Source of the DNA: Vibrio sp. RE88
GTDB taxonomy: Bacteria; Pseudomonadota; Gammaproteobacteria; Enterobacterales; Vibrionaceae
NCBI RefSeq assembly: GCF_013113835.1
Contig: NZ_VTYQ01000001.1
Coordinates: 558,001-622,000, forward strand
DNA length: 64,000 nucleotides
Direction: 5' to 3'
Numbering within the stretch: the stretch's first letter is position 1; every line of letters starts with the position of its first letter. Below, piece after piece: positions 8,156-17,373 of the stretch. Under the pieces are notes generated by a model. It did no database searches and was not told the origin of the DNA. It saw only the letters and a list, made by a program, of their open reading frames with translations. The position numbers were made by a program, and so were the translations under genes.

Positions 8156-9634
8156 CTAGCGTCTTGGCGGAATTTCATCAGCGGTGAGGTAACCGTCGTT
8201 GTTCTGGTCTAAGCGGCTGAAATCTTTTTTCAGCGGACCTTTTACCTCATTGCGTGATAGTTTCCCGTCGCCATTTCTATCCATTCTTGGCGGTAACCCT
8301 CCTGAGCCTGAGACATCTTTTTTCGGACGGCTGTGACTCATTGAGCTTGTGTTTACTTCATTGTTGACAAAGAGCTTAGCCATCCGCTGATGTTGAGATG
8401 GGTTTTGCACAAACTGCACATCACCGCCTGCAACGCAGCGAACCATATTTTCGACACGTACCGCATCACCTTGAGGGCCATGACCTGTTGGGTACATGCT
8501 GGTGCTGCCAGACTTAGGATCACTTCGTTGAGAACCCGCGCCATGAACATCTATCCACTGATTGTTCATGTACCCCATGGAACGACCAAAGGCGATATAA
8601 GCCGCGTTGGCACCATTGCGTAAATTCTGGTGAGTGGTACTGCTCCAATAGTTGGCGTAGTCGACTTGTCCTGCTTCATTGCTAATCGTGGTGGCTTCGA
8701 ACATCGGATCTATTGCTGCAGAATTTGATGTGTTGGGAGAGCGAGAATAGTCCACAATTGATTGCAGTTCTTTGGCATTTGGTAAGCGCCAATCACTGCG
8801 GCCTGCGATCGATAAGTTCTGACAGTAACTCAAAGCTTCAGGGAATTTAACGTTCTTTCTATTATCACTTTGTTGCCATAACAGCCCAGTAGCCGTGTCT
8901 TCTATCGTGCCATTTTTATTGTCTGAGAGTTGATTCTGCCCGTACAAAGTATTGCCACGTACCGCCAGAACATAGAAGGTTTTTTTACCACCACGTGGAT
9001 TTTCAATCCCATAGCCTTTGATTCGACCATCTATGAAGTTGACGCCAAATACCGTCTCATCGCCACGCATCGTTGTAGAGACATATTTAGTGCGCGATAC
9101 AAATTGACTGTCGATGAGACGTTCCCCCGATAGTGTGTCTCCAGAGTTCATTGCAAAGTATTGGTCGTTGATGAATGGTATTAACCTAACATCGCCAGTT
9201 TGTTTGAGTCCGCTGGGGTCTTGACCATCAAATAAGATCAACGAGTAAAGTTCCTTAATGCTAGGTAACCGCCAGTCGTCGTAACCAGCAAGACGTAACT
9301 TGTCTACATACTCAATCGCTTCCTGGTAACTGAGCTTATCGTCGGCGTTGATCTTACCGTCGTTGTTGATATCAGTGGTTGATGACCAGATTAGCCCGGT
9401 CACCTTATCCGTGACGGTACCATCGATGTTCGTTTGGTATGCAGGATGGTTCCCAACGTACTGTGCATCTTGACCGAAAGTGTTGGCAGAAGAGGTGGGG
9501 CAGGTCGAAGATGTTTGTTTGATACCAAAACATTCTGTTTGGCCTGTATCAACAATAGGGTAGGTCAGACTGGCTAAGGTGTTCCCAGAGAGGGTACTGG
9601 CCAGCAGGGTGATAACCATGTGATTTATCTTCAT
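8156..9634 (-). CDS. Secreted DUF1566 (Lcl-like) protein with EF-hand-type calcium loops
   Basis: 492 residues starting with a signal peptide ('ITLLASTLSGNTLAS'). Two copies of the DUF1566/Lcl C-terminal domain are present, each marked by 'DWRLP' (in 'GYDDWRLPSIKELYSL' and 'GRSDWRLPNAKELQSI') and by a 'GLIW/GLLWQ' strand. Calcium-type loops occur inside the first ('DINNDGKINADD') and as a pair at the C-terminus ('DRNGDGKLSRNE', 'DQNNDGYLTADE'). Proteins of this type are found on the surface or outside the cell and some bind matrix components; no enzymatic residues are evident. The gene is transcribed alone between converging terminators. Function remains unknown beyond calcium-binding and export. 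Confidence 0.8.
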   Translation of the reverse strand: MKINHMVITLLASTLSGNTLASLTYPIVDTGQTECFGIKQTSSTCPTSSANTFGQDAQYVGNHPAYQTNIDGTVTDKVTGLIWSSTTDINNDGKINADDKLSYQEAIEYVDKLRLAGYDDWRLPSIKELYSLILFDGQDPSGLKQTGDVRLIPFINDQYFAMNSGDTLSGERLIDSQFVSRTKYVSTTMRGDETVFGVNFIDGRIKGYGIENPRGGKKTFYVLAVRGNTLYGQNQLSDNKNGTIEDTATGLLWQQSDNRKNVKFPEALSYCQNLSIAGRSDWRLPNAKELQSIVDYSRSPNTSNSAAIDPMFEATTISNEAGQVDYANYWSSTTHQNLRNGANAAYIAFGRSMGYMNNQWIDVHGAGSQRSDPKSGSTSMYPTGHGPQGDAVRVENMVRCVAGGDVQFVQNPSQHQRMAKLFVNNEVNTSSMSHSRPKKDVSGSGGLPPRMDRNGDGKLSRNEVKGPLKKDFSRLDQNNDGYLTADEIPPRR

Positions 9635-9732
9635 GACGTATCCTTGTTAAATGATTTACATGGTGAATTTTATTATTAGATGTGTAAAGGAGAGTAGTGA
9701 GCGAGTAAAAGAACGTAAAGGAGCTAGATGTT

Positions 9733-9757
9733 AAAAACCGGGCTGAGCGCCCGGTTT
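9733..9757 (-). terminator. Intrinsic terminator of the ECF importer operon
   Basis: AAACCGGGC / GCCCGGTTT, five-base loop; the minus strand continues with T. It lies 11 bases after the ecfT stop. Confidence 0.85.
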
Positions 9758-9767
9758 ATAGTGGAAT

Positions 9768-10607
9768 TTAGTATGGGTACCAGAACAGCTGGGGTTCTAG
9801 CACTCTTTTGACTATGGCTAGAATCACAATGACTAGGATGCCAGTGATACAATATTTGTCTGCACGGGAGAGAGGTTTCTGACTATACCAATTGCGGCGT
9901 TTGTGGCGGCCAAATCCACGTAATGTCATTGCGTTAGAGATTTCATCCGCTCGCTCCAAGCTGGAAAAGATCAGAGGCCCAAGGATATTCGCGACATTTT
10001 TCATTCGACTAAATAACGGCGCAGTTTTGGATATGTCCAGCCCCCGAGCTTGTTGAGCATGCATAATATTGATGAAATCTTTTTTGACTTCAGGTAGATA
10101 GCGCAGCGTTAGACTGACGGCGTACGCAATTTTATAGGGCACGCCAATACGGTTGAGGCTCGCGGCAAACTCAGTTGGGTGGGTAGTGAAGACAAACGCT
10201 AGCGCAACCGGGAACATACTAAAGTACTTTAGCGTCACCGTTACCAAATAAAACAGCGTTTCCTGAGTTAATGCATAGTTACCTGGAAGGTTAAGGATAA
10301 TGGTTGTACTGCCCAGCAATTCGCTCCCTTGTTGTGGCGCCAGTAGGAACATAAAGAGTGCATTTAGCATCAATACCCCACCAGTGCCTAGCAATAACGG
10401 CTTATAGACCCTAAATGGCACTTTGGTGCTTGCAAGTAACCATAACCCGCCGACTATCAGAGCTGAAATAAGGCGCAAATCGAATGTGGTGAGTACCACT
10501 GTGACCCAAGCGATAAACAACAAAAACTTAGTGATGCCGTTCAACTGATGCAGAGGAGATTGAGTATCCACATAGCTGATACCAAACTTCATTTTCGAGG
10601 TATTCAT
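9768..10607 (-). CDS. ECF transporter transmembrane component EcfT
   Basis: 279-residue membrane scaffold of an energy-coupling-factor importer, linking the substrate-binding S protein to the ATPases. Hydrophobic helices lie at about residues 25-60, 75-95, 120-145 and at the C-terminus. The coupling helices carry the two Ala-Arg-Gly-type motifs: 'AQQARGLDI' and 'TLRGFGRHKRRNW', a family signature. Its start overlaps the upstream ATPase gene by four bases, so translation is coupled. Confidence 0.9.
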   Translation of the reverse strand: MNTSKMKFGISYVDTQSPLHQLNGITKFLLFIAWVTVVLTTFDLRLISALIVGGLWLLASTKVPFRVYKPLLLGTGGVLMLNALFMFLLAPQQGSELLGSTTIILNLPGNYALTQETLFYLVTVTLKYFSMFPVALAFVFTTHPTEFAASLNRIGVPYKIAYAVSLTLRYLPEVKKDFINIMHAQQARGLDISKTAPLFSRMKNVANILGPLIFSSLERADEISNAMTLRGFGRHKRRNWYSQKPLSRADKYCITGILVIVILAIVKRVLEPQLFWYPY

Positions 10608-12295
10608 GCGATTCGCTGCTCCAGTTTGATGAAATGCTGCATAAACTGATTTTTGTCTGCAACATTGAGCCTCTCTGCCATATCGTACAAGCTGGTTGTT
10701 GTCAGGTTCGCTTGGCTGAGCAAGTCAGGTTGAGAAAAGACATGGGTCATTGGGGCATCTGCAATCAAACGGCTATCCGCTATTACAATAGAGCGCTGAG
10801 TGTGCTCTAGGACTAAGTGCATGTCGTGAGAAATGATCACAACGGTGATACCTAGCTCCTTGTTAAGTGTCTGAATAAAGTCCAGCATTGATGTGTAGTT
10901 GCGATAATCTTGTCCAGCTGTTGGCTCGTCAAGAATGAGCAATTCAGGTTCAAGAACCAGAATAGAAGCGATAGTGACTCGCTTTTTCTGCCCATAGCTC
11001 AGAGCCGAAATCGGCCAATGGCGATATTTGCTTAGCCCGCATAGTTCGAGCACATGAAGGACTTTCTGCTCAATCTCTTTTTCATTCAGCCCTTGGTTGA
11101 GCAGTCCGAACGCGATCTCGTCAAAAATCATATGGTGTGAAATCATGTGATTTGGGTTCTGCATGACCACACCTATCTTCTGGCTTCGTTCAAAAATCGA
11201 CAGCGTTGATAAGTCTTGGCCGTGCATATTTATACTGCCAGCATCAGGCTCAATGACACCCATGATCAGCTTGGTGATGGTCGACTTACCAGAGCCGTTC
11301 TTACCAAGAATCGACACAAACTCGCCCTGATGAATATTGAAACTGATGCCATCAAGAGCGTTCTTTTCACCATCATAGGAATAGGTCAGACTATCAATGG
11401 AAAGTAAGGGTGTGTTTGAGAGGGCCGATGTTGATGCTGTGCCGCATTGCCATTGAGAGAATCGCTCTGCGTGTTGTTCAAGGTTGATGCCGCCGAGTGT
11501 GGACGGCTTATCCTCATCACTGAGTACAACGTTAGCCGCTTTAAGTGCAGACAAATATAAAGGCTCGCGGATTCCGTGTTTTTCCAGTAGTGATGACGCG
11601 AGTAGAGCATCTGGCGTCATATCGGCGACGATTTCCCCTTGCTCCATTAAAATGATGCGGTCGACAGGGCGATGGAGAACATCTTCTAGCCTATGTTCGA
11701 TAATGATGGTGGTTTTGCCGCTCTCTTTATGGAGCTGATCAATGATCTCAATGGTCTTGCGACCTGTCTTAGGATCCAGAGCCGCAAGCGGTTCATCAAA
11801 CAGTAGTGTGTCGACGTCATCGACGAGAATTCCTGCCAGAGAGACACGCTGCTTCTGCCCGCCGGATAAATCATGGGGAGAGCGGGTAAGCACATCTTCA
11901 AGTTCGACCATTCGAGCCGTTGATTTAACGACCGGATACATGTCGATGTTCGATACCAACTGGTTCTCAAGCGCGAAAGCAATGTCTTCACCGACACTGA
12001 GACCAACAAACTGGCTGTCGGTATCTTGAAGGACGGTGCCTATCTGCTCAGTAAACTGATGAAGATCCCATTGCGAAGCGTCTTGACCATTTAAGGTCAA
12101 AGAGCCGGATATCTCGCCGGAAATGGAATGGGGGATAAGCCCGTTAAGACATTGGCCCAGTGTTGATTTCCCACTACCACTCGGGCCAATAATGACGATT
12201 TTCTCTCCTTTCTCTATCCTTAGATTGATATGTTTTAGCGTCGGTCTATCCAGTGACTCGTATCTAAAAGAGAAATCAGAAAATTCGATGGTCAT
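10604..12295 (-). CDS. ECF transporter ATPase, two ABC domains fused
   Basis: 563 residues with two complete ATP-binding cassettes in one chain, replacing separate EcfA and EcfA'. Domain 1 has Walker A GPSGSGKST near residue 37, signature 'LSGGQKQR' and Walker B 'TLLFDEPLAALDP'. Domain 2 has GKNGSGKST near residue 330, signature 'LSYGQKKR' and 'LLILDEPTAGQD'. Both contain the Q-loop and H-loop (IIEHR; IISHD), so both sites look competent. The gene lies six bases after the S-component gene and overlaps ecfT. Fused EcfA proteins are found in the putative importers annotated next to UPF0397 proteins in Vibrio. Confidence 0.92.
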   Translation of the reverse strand: MTIEFSDFSFRYESLDRPTLKHINLRIEKGEKIVIIGPSGSGKSTLGQCLNGLIPHSISGEISGSLTLNGQDASQWDLHQFTEQIGTVLQDTDSQFVGLSVGEDIAFALENQLVSNIDMYPVVKSTARMVELEDVLTRSPHDLSGGQKQRVSLAGILVDDVDTLLFDEPLAALDPKTGRKTIEIIDQLHKESGKTTIIIEHRLEDVLHRPVDRIILMEQGEIVADMTPDALLASSLLEKHGIREPLYLSALKAANVVLSDEDKPSTLGGINLEQHAERFSQWQCGTASTSALSNTPLLSIDSLTYSYDGEKNALDGISFNIHQGEFVSILGKNGSGKSTITKLIMGVIEPDAGSINMHGQDLSTLSIFERSQKIGVVMQNPNHMISHHMIFDEIAFGLLNQGLNEKEIEQKVLHVLELCGLSKYRHWPISALSYGQKKRVTIASILVLEPELLILDEPTAGQDYRNYTSMLDFIQTLNKELGITVVIISHDMHLVLEHTQRSIVIADSRLIADAPMTHVFSQPDLLSQANLTTTSLYDMAERLNVADKNQFMQHFIKLEQRIA

Positions 12296-12301
12296 TGCCG
12301 A

Positions 12302-12850
12302 TTAAGCCTCTGTCAGGTTACGGCTTTGTTTGTTTCGTTTAGCAACAGACTTTAGAATGAAATAGCCTACCACTGCAATCAGGACAGTGTTACCCGCAGC
12401 AATAATCGTCAACTGAGTAAAGACTTTCGTGAAAGGTTCAGCGTAGAGGACTGTATCGAGAAACGCGGAGCATCCGTAGCCAACAATGTTACCAATGAGC
12501 GCGAGAATGACGAACAAAGAGAAATCTTTATGGCTGAACTCGCCCTTTGAGATTCGGTTTCCGGTCAGGTGAGGGAAGAAACCAATCACCATACCGACAA
12601 TGCCAGAACCCAATACCCAAGTGAACCATACACCCCAGCCAGCAAAAAGGTCTGTAACCCAGTGGCCAATGAATCCAACTAAGAAGCCAACCAGAGGCCC
12701 GAACAGAACTGAAAATAGTGCCAGTACTGCCATCGCTGGCTTAAGTGTGGTGTTAGCGAATACGGGAATGCCAAACATTGGTAATCCACCGATACCGTAC
12801 AATGCAGCACCGATTGCTATCACAACCACAGTTTTAGCTGATAGATTCAT
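12302..12850 (-). CDS. ECF transporter S component (UPF0397-like), substrate unknown
   Basis: 182-residue integral membrane protein with about five or six helices and a glycine-rich start ('[33 protein letters not shown]'), typical of the UPF0397 group of substrate-capture components. It is the first gene of a compact three-gene operon (S, A-A, T) and presumably determines the cargo. I see no riboswitch in the roughly 90-base leader that would tell whether the cargo is a vitamin, a metal or another compound. ATG is preceded by AGGATTATCT, a good ribosome-binding site. Confidence 0.85.
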   Translation of the reverse strand: MNLSAKTVVVIAIGAALYGIGGLPMFGIPVFANTTLKPAMAVLALFSVLFGPLVGFLVGFIGHWVTDLFAGWGVWFTWVLGSGIVGMVIGFFPHLTGNRISKGEFSHKDFSLFVILALIGNIVGYGCSAFLDTVLYAEPFTKVFTQLTIIAAGNTVLIAVVGYFILKSVAKRNKQSRNLTEA

Positions 12851-12942
12851 AGATAATCCTATTTTTGTCTCAATTATTCAAAGAACTGACACGAGCTCTT
12901 ATTCTGATTGACTTTTAATTGATTGTAGATGTTAGGGCGCAG

Positions 12943-12948
12943 ATTATA
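12943..12948 (-). promoter_or_regulatory. Predicted -10 box for the ECF importer operon
   Basis: TATAAT on the minus strand, giving a leader of about 85 bases. The -35 is poor, which suggests an activator or low basal activity. Confidence 0.4.
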
Positions 12949-13041
12949 CCTGTTGATAATAAAGTTGGAAAGCTAACTGTCTAGATGGCTAATCGGTATG
13001 CTTAAGAAACCACCTCTTAATTTTCGATAGGTTTCAAACAA

Positions 13042-13068
13042 AAATCCGATGCATTATGCATCGGATTT
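13042..13068 (-). terminator. Intrinsic terminator downstream of nagB
   Basis: Perfect 12-base arms AAATCCGATGCA / TGCATCGGATTT with a three-base loop. It is close to symmetric, so it can act on both strands; it is placed between nagB and the ECF operon. Confidence 0.85.
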
Positions 13069-13106
13069 ATTATCTATTATTGAGTCACTCAAGTTTCTTT
13101 GTTGAA

Positions 13107-13907
13107 TCAAAAGCCTTTAATATTCTCTGCCTCAAGCTCTGAGAAATATTTAACGGTCTTCACTTTCAATTCTTGTGTTGAAGGCTCATCACACACAATG
13201 ACAGATTTTGGATGCAGTTGAAGCGCAGATACCGTCCATAGATGATTGACGCTGCCTTCTACCGCGGCTTCCAGCGCGAGCGCTTTATTATGGCCTGTCA
13301 CCAAAATCATAATTTCTTCCGCGTCCAACAGAGTGCCCACGCCAATAGTCAGAGCGTATTTAGGGACCTGGTTGATATCACCATCGAAGAAGCGAGAGTT
13401 TGCAATACGGGTGTCTTCTGTCAGTGTCTTAATGCGGGTGCGAGAAGATAGTGAAGACGCAGGTTCGTTGAAGGCAATATGACCATCATTACCGACGCCA
13501 CCCATAAACAGGTTGATGCGACCGTAAGACTTGATTTTGTCTTCATAGCGCTGACATTCGGCTTCGTGATCAGTTGCATTACCGTCAAGCAGGTTAATGT
13601 TCTCTTCCTGAATATCGACATGGTTGAAGAAGTTACTGTACATGAAAGAGCGGTATGACTCAGGGTGATCAGCTGGAATACCAATGTATTCATCCATGTT
13701 AAACGTCACAACGTGTTTAAAGCTCACTTCACCTGCTTGGTACAGTTCAATAAGCGCTTTATACGTAGCAAGTGGGGTACCACCGGTTGGTAAGCCGAGT
13801 ACAAACGGACGATCAGCGCTTGGCTGAAAGTTGTTAATGCGTTTAGCGATGTGTGCCGCAGCCCATTTGCCGACCTGTGCTGCTTTGTTTAACGGGATTA
13901 GTCTCAT
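13107..13907 (-). CDS. nagB: Glucosamine-6-phosphate deaminase NagB
   Basis: Converts glucosamine-6-phosphate to fructose-6-phosphate plus ammonia, the last step in using N-acetylglucosamine from chitin or cell wall. It is 266 residues, the same length as E. coli NagB. Visible motifs: '[15 protein letters not shown]', the family signature '[23 protein letters not shown]', and '[23 protein letters not shown]' with the catalytic Asp/His. The start is chosen at the ATG after TAGGGGCAACCA. It stands alone, not in a nag operon. A possible NagC-like site lies upstream at 13946-13968. Confidence 0.97.
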   Translation of the reverse strand: MRLIPLNKAAQVGKWAAAHIAKRINNFQPSADRPFVLGLPTGGTPLATYKALIELYQAGEVSFKHVVTFNMDEYIGIPADHPESYRSFMYSNFFNHVDIQEENINLLDGNATDHEAECQRYEDKIKSYGRINLFMGGVGNDGHIAFNEPASSLSSRTRIKTLTEDTRIANSRFFDGDINQVPKYALTIGVGTLLDAEEIMILVTGHNKALALEAAVEGSVNHLWTVSALQLHPKSVIVCDEPSTQELKVKTVKYFSELEAENIKGF

Positions 13908-14259
13908 TGGTTGCCCCTAGTATTGGAATTACGATGCTCTGAAACATTAATTTGCATTATAAAATAAGTTTATTGGGACGGCTATTGTTTTTGGTCAATT
14001 TTTCACTTTTCTTTTCATTTTGGTGAGTCTTTAGTGGGATTTTCCCAAGAAGTATCCGTTAGCCGTTAGATAAATTTATTTCGAAAATTAAGCGGGTAAA
14101 TGTATGCTCCTGTGACATGTTTTGTATTTTATTCATCAACCAATCAATGGAGTGAGGTACAATAAAAGAAAGATGGTATAAATCCTCAACTTTTGTTGTG
14201 GCTGGCCGACAAGAATTTCATACGACAAAACGCCAGTCGAAGGTGAAGAAAAGATATAG
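13908..14259. promoter_or_regulatory. Divergent intergenic region of nagB and the Sel1 gene; possible NagC-like site
   Basis: 352 bases without a gene. An imperfect inverted repeat at 13946-13968, with arms ATTAATTT and AAAATAAG, resembles the AT-rich palindromes recognised by NagC repressors and lies 40-60 bases upstream of nagB. A second AT-rich element, TTATTTCG-AAAATTAAG, lies near 14068. I cannot score either against a matrix, so the NagC assignment is a guess based on the neighbour. No short ORF with a good ribosome-binding site was seen. Confidence 0.35.
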
Positions 14260-15429
14260 ATGAATGTTATAGGGATCGCCATTGGGGCGACCGGTTTGTT
14301 ACTGCTTTGCATGTTCATGTGGATGCTTGCACTTCAGCTGCGTAAGAAACGACTGGAGCAAGAGCGGAAAGAGCGTGAGATCGCTTACCGGAAGGCAATG
14401 GAAAAAAACCGTAAGCAAGAACATGAAGATCGGATTCATAAGGCTGAGAGTGGCCATATTCCGACCATACTGTTTTTGGCGAAGGAAGCTGAGCGTTCAA
14501 GACTGAAAGAAGCACTGTACTGGTACAATAAAGCGGCGCGGTTGGACAACGTCACAGGTATGTACGGTGTCGTGCGCATTAGCAACAAGATGAATCAGGA
14601 CTTAGTGCTGAGAGAAGAAGCTAAATTCTGGCAGACATGCATTCCGGCTATGGAAGGTAGCATTCCTCACAAATTTGAAATGGCGACGGCTTTATTCCAT
14701 GGTCGAGGGACGGATCAGAATATCGGTAAAGCGATTCAAATTTTGAAACAAGCTGCGGAGCAGAATTATGTCGACGCCCTAATATTTCTGGGCGACTGGT
14801 ACGCCTCACCGCATAACCCTGAACCTAAGCCAAGTCTATCCACTGAGTATTATCAGAAAGCCGCCGCGCTTCGGAATAATGAAGGGCGCATGAAGCTCGG
14901 GCTGAACTACATTCACGGCATTGGCGTTGCTTCTAACCATGCCAGAGGGTGCTACTGGCTAGAACGCGCAGCGGAAAAAGGTTACACCGATGCGATGTAT
15001 AATGCCGGTGAAGCCTGGATGAATCATCGGCCGAATGGCAATGCGATTGCGTATATCTGGCTGTTTTTGGCTGGGCAGTTAGGTCATGAGCCTGCAAGAG
15101 TATTGCGTGATCAGGTAGCATTAAGCCTCGGTGTTGATACGGTTGTGGGTTTGCAATCTTTATCTAAGCCTATCCTCAAGAAAATTAAAGATAAGAAAGT
15201 CAGCAAGCACGCTGTGATTAAAGCGCTTAACAAGTTATATAAGCGCAATATCCCTCTTGAAGAGAAAGAGGCATTAGGTAGTCAGGCTACTGAGGAGCTC
15301 GAATTGGATCTCTCTCAAGAGCCGCCGACTTCACTGAATGACGGCAGCGACAACCAAACTGAAATCGCCGCCCAACCCGAAACTAAAGAGAAACTCGACT
15401 TTTCTCAATCTAATATCGACAAAGCGTAA
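14260..15429 (+). CDS. Membrane-anchored Sel1-repeat protein
   Basis: 389 residues. An N-terminal transmembrane helix (about residues 4-26) is followed by a highly charged stretch ('RKKRLEQERKEREIAYRKAMEKNRK'), probably a coiled coil facing the cytoplasm. Sel1-type helical repeats follow between about residues 60 and 270, recognisable from 'ALYWYNKAARLDNVTGMYGV', 'AIQILKQAAEQNYVDALIFLGDWY' and 'GCYWLERAAEKGYTDAMYNAGEAWM'. The C-terminal 60 residues are acidic and probably unstructured. Such proteins are scaffolds for protein-protein contacts. The partner is unknown, and neighbouring genes give no clue. Confidence 0.78.
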   Translation: MNVIGIAIGATGLLLLCMFMWMLALQLRKKRLEQERKEREIAYRKAMEKNRKQEHEDRIHKAESGHIPTILFLAKEAERSRLKEALYWYNKAARLDNVTGMYGVVRISNKMNQDLVLREEAKFWQTCIPAMEGSIPHKFEMATALFHGRGTDQNIGKAIQILKQAAEQNYVDALIFLGDWYASPHNPEPKPSLSTEYYQKAAALRNNEGRMKLGLNYIHGIGVASNHARGCYWLERAAEKGYTDAMYNAGEAWMNHRPNGNAIAYIWLFLAGQLGHEPARVLRDQVALSLGVDTVVGLQSLSKPILKKIKDKKVSKHAVIKALNKLYKRNIPLEEKEALGSQATEELELDLSQEPPTSLNDGSDNQTEIAAQPETKEKLDFSQSNIDKA

Positions 15430-15433
15430 TACG

Positions 15434-15465
15434 AGCCCCTTACTTGCTAAGGGGCTTTGTTTTTA
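15434..15465 (+). terminator. Intrinsic terminator after the Sel1 gene
   Basis: AGCCCCTTA / TAAGGGGCT with a five-base loop, then TTTGTTTTT. Confidence 0.9.
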
Positions 15466-15731
15466 TAAAGGCTGCGCAATTGCTGTTTCTCGTGCACCCG
15501 ACATGTGGTGTGTGTGGGTAGTCGCATTGCGATTTAGAATGAGATGAATCTATTTAACCTTCCTAAGCCAACTTCAAAAATAGGCTTTTAATTCATGGTG
15601 ATAATCCCGAAAGAAGCGTATGAAATGCGTTAATTGAGAAAGTGGCCATTTTCGGAAATGTAATGCACTTTATGATTGATTCTGCTTAACAATTGATTCA
15701 CATTAGGCGCAAACAATAAGAGGGATCAATC
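15466..15731. other. Intergenic stretch upstream of a DMT transporter
   Basis: With the preceding terminator this makes a gene-free gap of about 300 bases. It presumably holds the promoter of the downstream transporter; no convincing -35/-10 pair, operator or small ORF is evident to me. Confidence 0.4.
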
Positions 15732-16634
15732 ATGTCTACCGCTAGTTTCCTGCGTCTAATCTGCCTCGCTGCAATCTGGGGAGGTTCTTTTCTGTTTATG
15801 AAGATTGCCGCCAATACGTTCGGTCCAGCTTATTTGATTGAGTTCAGAGTTGGTTTTGCAGCGATCAGTTTGTTTCTCGTCTCTCTTTATCTGCGTAAGA
15901 AATTAGCTTTCAGAAATCACTTTAAACATTTCATGATCATCGGTTTGTTTAATACGGCGTTACCCTTCTTGTTGTTTGCCTATGCAGCGCAAACACTCAA
16001 TGCGTCGACCCTGTCCGTTTTGAACTCAACGGCAGCGATTTGGGGAGCGCTGATTGGTGTGTTCTGGCATAAATCTCTTCTGACTGGCAAAGCGATAGTG
16101 GGCATGCTGCTTGGTGTGAGTGGTGTTGTAGTACTAGTTGGCTGGGATGCGGTGAACATAGGTATTAGTGCCGCGCTACCGATTGCTGCTGGTGTTATGG
16201 CGGCTTGCTGCTATGGAATTGCGACCAACTATACCAAAACCGCTCCTAAAGTAGCTTCATTTGAAAATGCGCACGGAAACATGTGGGCAGCCGTTCTTTG
16301 GATATTACCTTTGCTTCCATTCGTTCCGATGCAAGGTGAGCCAAGCACCCACGAAATGCTCTCTGTGGTTGCGCTGGGTGTGGTCTGTACAGGTGTGGCT
16401 TATCTGCTCTATTTCCGATTAGTGGCCGATGAAGGGGCAGCATCTGCACTGTCGGTAACATTTTTGATCCCGGTGTTTGGCATTATGTGGGGGGCGTTGA
16501 TCCTCGACGAGCCTATAGGCCTCAATACTTTTGCCGGAACCTTACTTGTGCTGTCTGGTACTATGCTTGTAACGGGCTTCTCTCCTGCCCAGCTGTTGAA
16601 GAAATCACGTGTCGCTGAGCAGGTCTCGAGTTAA
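15732..16634 (+). CDS. DMT-superfamily (EamA) transporter
   Basis: 300-residue inner-membrane protein with ten predicted helices arranged as two EamA repeats, the first opening with 'LAAIWGGSFLFMKIAANTFGP'. Members export or import amino acids, nucleotides or other small metabolites; substrate cannot be inferred. ATG follows AAGAGGGATCAATC, a good ribosome-binding site. The stop overlaps the convergent GNAT gene by four bases. Confidence 0.88.
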   Translation: MSTASFLRLICLAAIWGGSFLFMKIAANTFGPAYLIEFRVGFAAISLFLVSLYLRKKLAFRNHFKHFMIIGLFNTALPFLLFAYAAQTLNASTLSVLNSTAAIWGALIGVFWHKSLLTGKAIVGMLLGVSGVVVLVGWDAVNIGISAALPIAAGVMAACCYGIATNYTKTAPKVASFENAHGNMWAAVLWILPLLPFVPMQGEPSTHEMLSVVALGVVCTGVAYLLYFRLVADEGAASALSVTFLIPVFGIMWGALILDEPIGLNTFAGTLLVLSGTMLVTGFSPAQLLKKSRVAEQVSS

Positions 16635-17095
16635 CGCTCGTTTAGATCGAGAGTCATAAAGTTACTATTTGGGTCAGGTTGGTAGTCCGCGAAAGGTGCG
16701 CAGTATTCAAAGCCAAATTTCTGATACAGCTCTCTGGCAGGCTTAAAGAAGGACATCGAGCCTGTCTCCAGACTAATTCGCTGATAACCTCTCAGTTTCG
16801 CCTGTTCAATCGCATACTGAAGCAGAGCTGAGGCTACACCCTGATTTCGAGCGCTAGAAGTGGTCCGCATTGATTTCAACTCTGCATGTGATTCAGACAG
16901 TTCTTTAATCGCAGCACAACCCAAAAGTTGCTCTTCTTTCCAACCGGTCCAAAACGTGACCTCAGGGGCTTTCAATGCGGATGTATCCAGTGCATGAACA
17001 CTCTCCGGTGGAGAAGTTGCGTTCATATCTTCCAAGTGTTCTTGGAGCAAATGGATGACATCAGGGTGGTCTAATTCGTCGACTTTTATCTTCAT
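16631..17095 (-). CDS. GNAT-family N-acetyltransferase
   Basis: 154 residues. The acetyl-CoA binding loop is 'RTTSSARNQGVASALLQYAI' and the C-terminal beta-bulge is 'SFFKPARELYQKFGFEYCAPFADY', as in the YedL-like group. I selected the internal ATG (17095), which has AAGGAAAAGTG upstream, over an in-frame start 19 codons earlier ('MRNFFRRFRLFV...'), which has no ribosome-binding site and no family similarity. The substrate is unknown. It is convergent with the EamA gene, overlapping four bases. Confidence 0.83.
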   Translation of the reverse strand: MKIKVDELDHPDVIHLLQEHLEDMNATSPPESVHALDTSALKAPEVTFWTGWKEEQLLGCAAIKELSESHAELKSMRTTSSARNQGVASALLQYAIEQAKLRGYQRISLETGSMSFFKPARELYQKFGFEYCAPFADYQPDPNSNFMTLDLNER

Positions 17096-17292
17096 CACTT
17101 TTCCTTGTTGATGGTGTACAAATAATCTAAATCGTCTGAAGAAATTTCTCAATCATAGCTAATCAATCAGTTGCTTAAATGTTGCGAATGTAACGAGTTG
17201 TTGCAGAACGATAGGTCGTATAAGTAAGGATTAGATCCCATAAATGACATTTCAATAGTATTACATTTCATTGTTACTTGATTCACGTCTCA

Positions 17293-17316
17293 TAAATTAC
17301 TCTTATAGGCCGATAG
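17293..17316 (+). promoter_or_regulatory. Possible sigma-28 (FliA) promoter of the chemoreceptor gene
   Basis: GCCGATAG at 17309-17316 matches seven of eight positions of the sigma-28 -10 element GCCGATAA. TAAA at 17293-17296 could serve as the -35, but the spacing (12 bases instead of about 15) is short. FliA control of chemoreceptors is common in Vibrio. About 57 bases separate it from the start codon. Confidence 0.42.
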
Positions 17317-17373
17317 TTTTATATAACCAACATTCCGTATAGGGAGTGCTTGGTTAGAAGAGGCAGGATTAAC

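Noticed and set aside
11686..12029. Overlapping open frames on both strands inside the ECF ATPase gene
   Set aside because: They overlap the first ABC domain whose Walker and signature motifs are intact in the assigned frame.
12851..13041. Possible vitamin riboswitch upstream of the ECF importer
   Set aside because: The leader is only about 85 bases and I see none of the conserved cores of thiamine, cobalamin, FMN or preQ1 elements.
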